Assembly: GCA_003171335.1 (NCBI GenBank)
Contig: PMYD01000138.1
Span: 1 to 57,589 of the forward strand
DNA from: Phycisphaerales bacterium
GTDB taxonomy: Bacteria; Planctomycetota; Phycisphaerae; SM23-33; FEN-1343
Direction of reading: 5' to 3'
DNA: 57,589 nucleotides
The translations under genes and the position numbers were made by a program. Below, piece by piece: positions 57,362 to 57,589 of the stretch. The notes below the pieces were generated by a model. That model ran no database searches. It was not told the origin of the DNA and worked only from the letters and a program-made list of their open reading frames with translations. Each line of letters opens with the position of its first letter. Position 1 is the stretch's first letter.

Positions 57362-57589
57362 CGTTGGAGTGGATTGTCACCTTGAAGGTTTTCTCCGTCA
57401 ACAATTTTCGGAACGGGCTTGCCGCAGGCCGGTACCGCGCGGGTCGATCTGCACGCACGGGCCAGGCCGCCAGACCGGGTGCACCTCCAACTGGCGACGT
57501 GCCGATACATATGCAGGCATTCACGCGATGTCGCCAGGAGACCACGAGTGGGAACACATGCACTGTCGATGTGGAATGCTCCCCGAAAC
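57362..57589. other. Window end, no gene supported
   Basis: On the minus strand TTGACG (57398-57403) is followed 17 bases later by GACAAT near the nuclease start. GC rises again toward the end. I see no credible coding region. Confidence 0.4.

Noticed and set aside
57336..57563. 75-codon minus-strand frame at the right end
   Set aside because: It overlaps the start and presumed promoter of the nuclease-like gene in a different frame and shows no protein-like features.

Overview
High-GC (roughly two-thirds G+C by eye) bacterial chromosome segment, most like a member of the Planctomycetota (Phycisphaerae-type) or a near relative in the PVC group. The reasons are the gene types: a PEP-CTERM protein with HAF repeats, an oversized H+-pyrophosphatase, a MAF/DUF115 protein with NeuB and NeuC, a VIT/vWA protein, and a GAF-HlyD / PqqD-M50-HlyD / SecA-paralogue cluster. 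Intergenic DNA is crowded with dispersed palindromic repeats. There is no rRNA, ribosomal operon or marker that fixes the taxonomy, so the assignment is inference.

Layout. 1-1.3 kb: metallophosphoesterase and CbiX-like chelatase (minus strand). 1.5-7.7 kb: nonulosonic-acid/surface glycosylation cluster (DUF115 protein, a SPASM protein lacking the radical-SAM cysteine triad, NeuB, NeuC). 7.8-14.2 kb: HDOD protein, class V aminotransferase plus SerA (serine synthesis), a DUF434 protein, pyruvate kinase. 14.2-18.8 kb: four-gene NHEJ operon on the minus strand (Ku, zinc-finger ATP ligase, second Ku, LigD POL-PE). 19-23 kb: thioredoxin lipoprotein, a Gfo/Idh/MocA gene remnant, a conserved hypothetical, and H+-PPase with an unusual palindrome array upstream. 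23.9-24.8 kb: RES/Xre toxin-antitoxin pair. 25-30.7 kb (minus): FtsY, NusB, RibH, a small membrane protein, LarC, a SAM hydrolase. 30.7-35.6 kb: a gene-poor stretch, a frameshifted PEP-CTERM/HAF protein and a VIT/vWA protein, then three consecutive perfect hairpins. 35.7-39.6 kb: EtfB, EtfA and an acyl-CoA dehydrogenase. 39.9-43.9 kb: a membrane protein, an Ala/Pro-rich lipoprotein and a zinc alcohol dehydrogenase. 44-51.5 kb: putative export cluster (HlyD adaptor, GAF-HlyD, PqqD-M50-HlyD, short SecA paralogue). 51.7-54.7 kb: pterin dehydratase, ferredoxin, SppA, pterin-dependent methyltransferase. 54.7-57.4 kb: a lower-GC accessory island (HNH protein, zinc-ribbon protein, beta-class DNA methyltransferase, convergent PD-(D/E)xK protein) that looks like a restriction-modification system.

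Three things stand out. First, the intergenic regions carry a family of long hairpins whose arms are iterated short words, with a different word at most sites. A second element family has 17-bp terminal inverted repeats (GGTGGCATGCCCTCACG) and occurs as full and half copies. Second, the SecA-paralogue/M50/HlyD cluster looks like a dedicated and poorly characterised export or processing system. Third, the NHEJ operon has an ATP ligase with four CxxC pairs at its N-terminus, separated from the LigD polymerase and phosphoesterase. All functional statements come from reading motifs; no database search was run.
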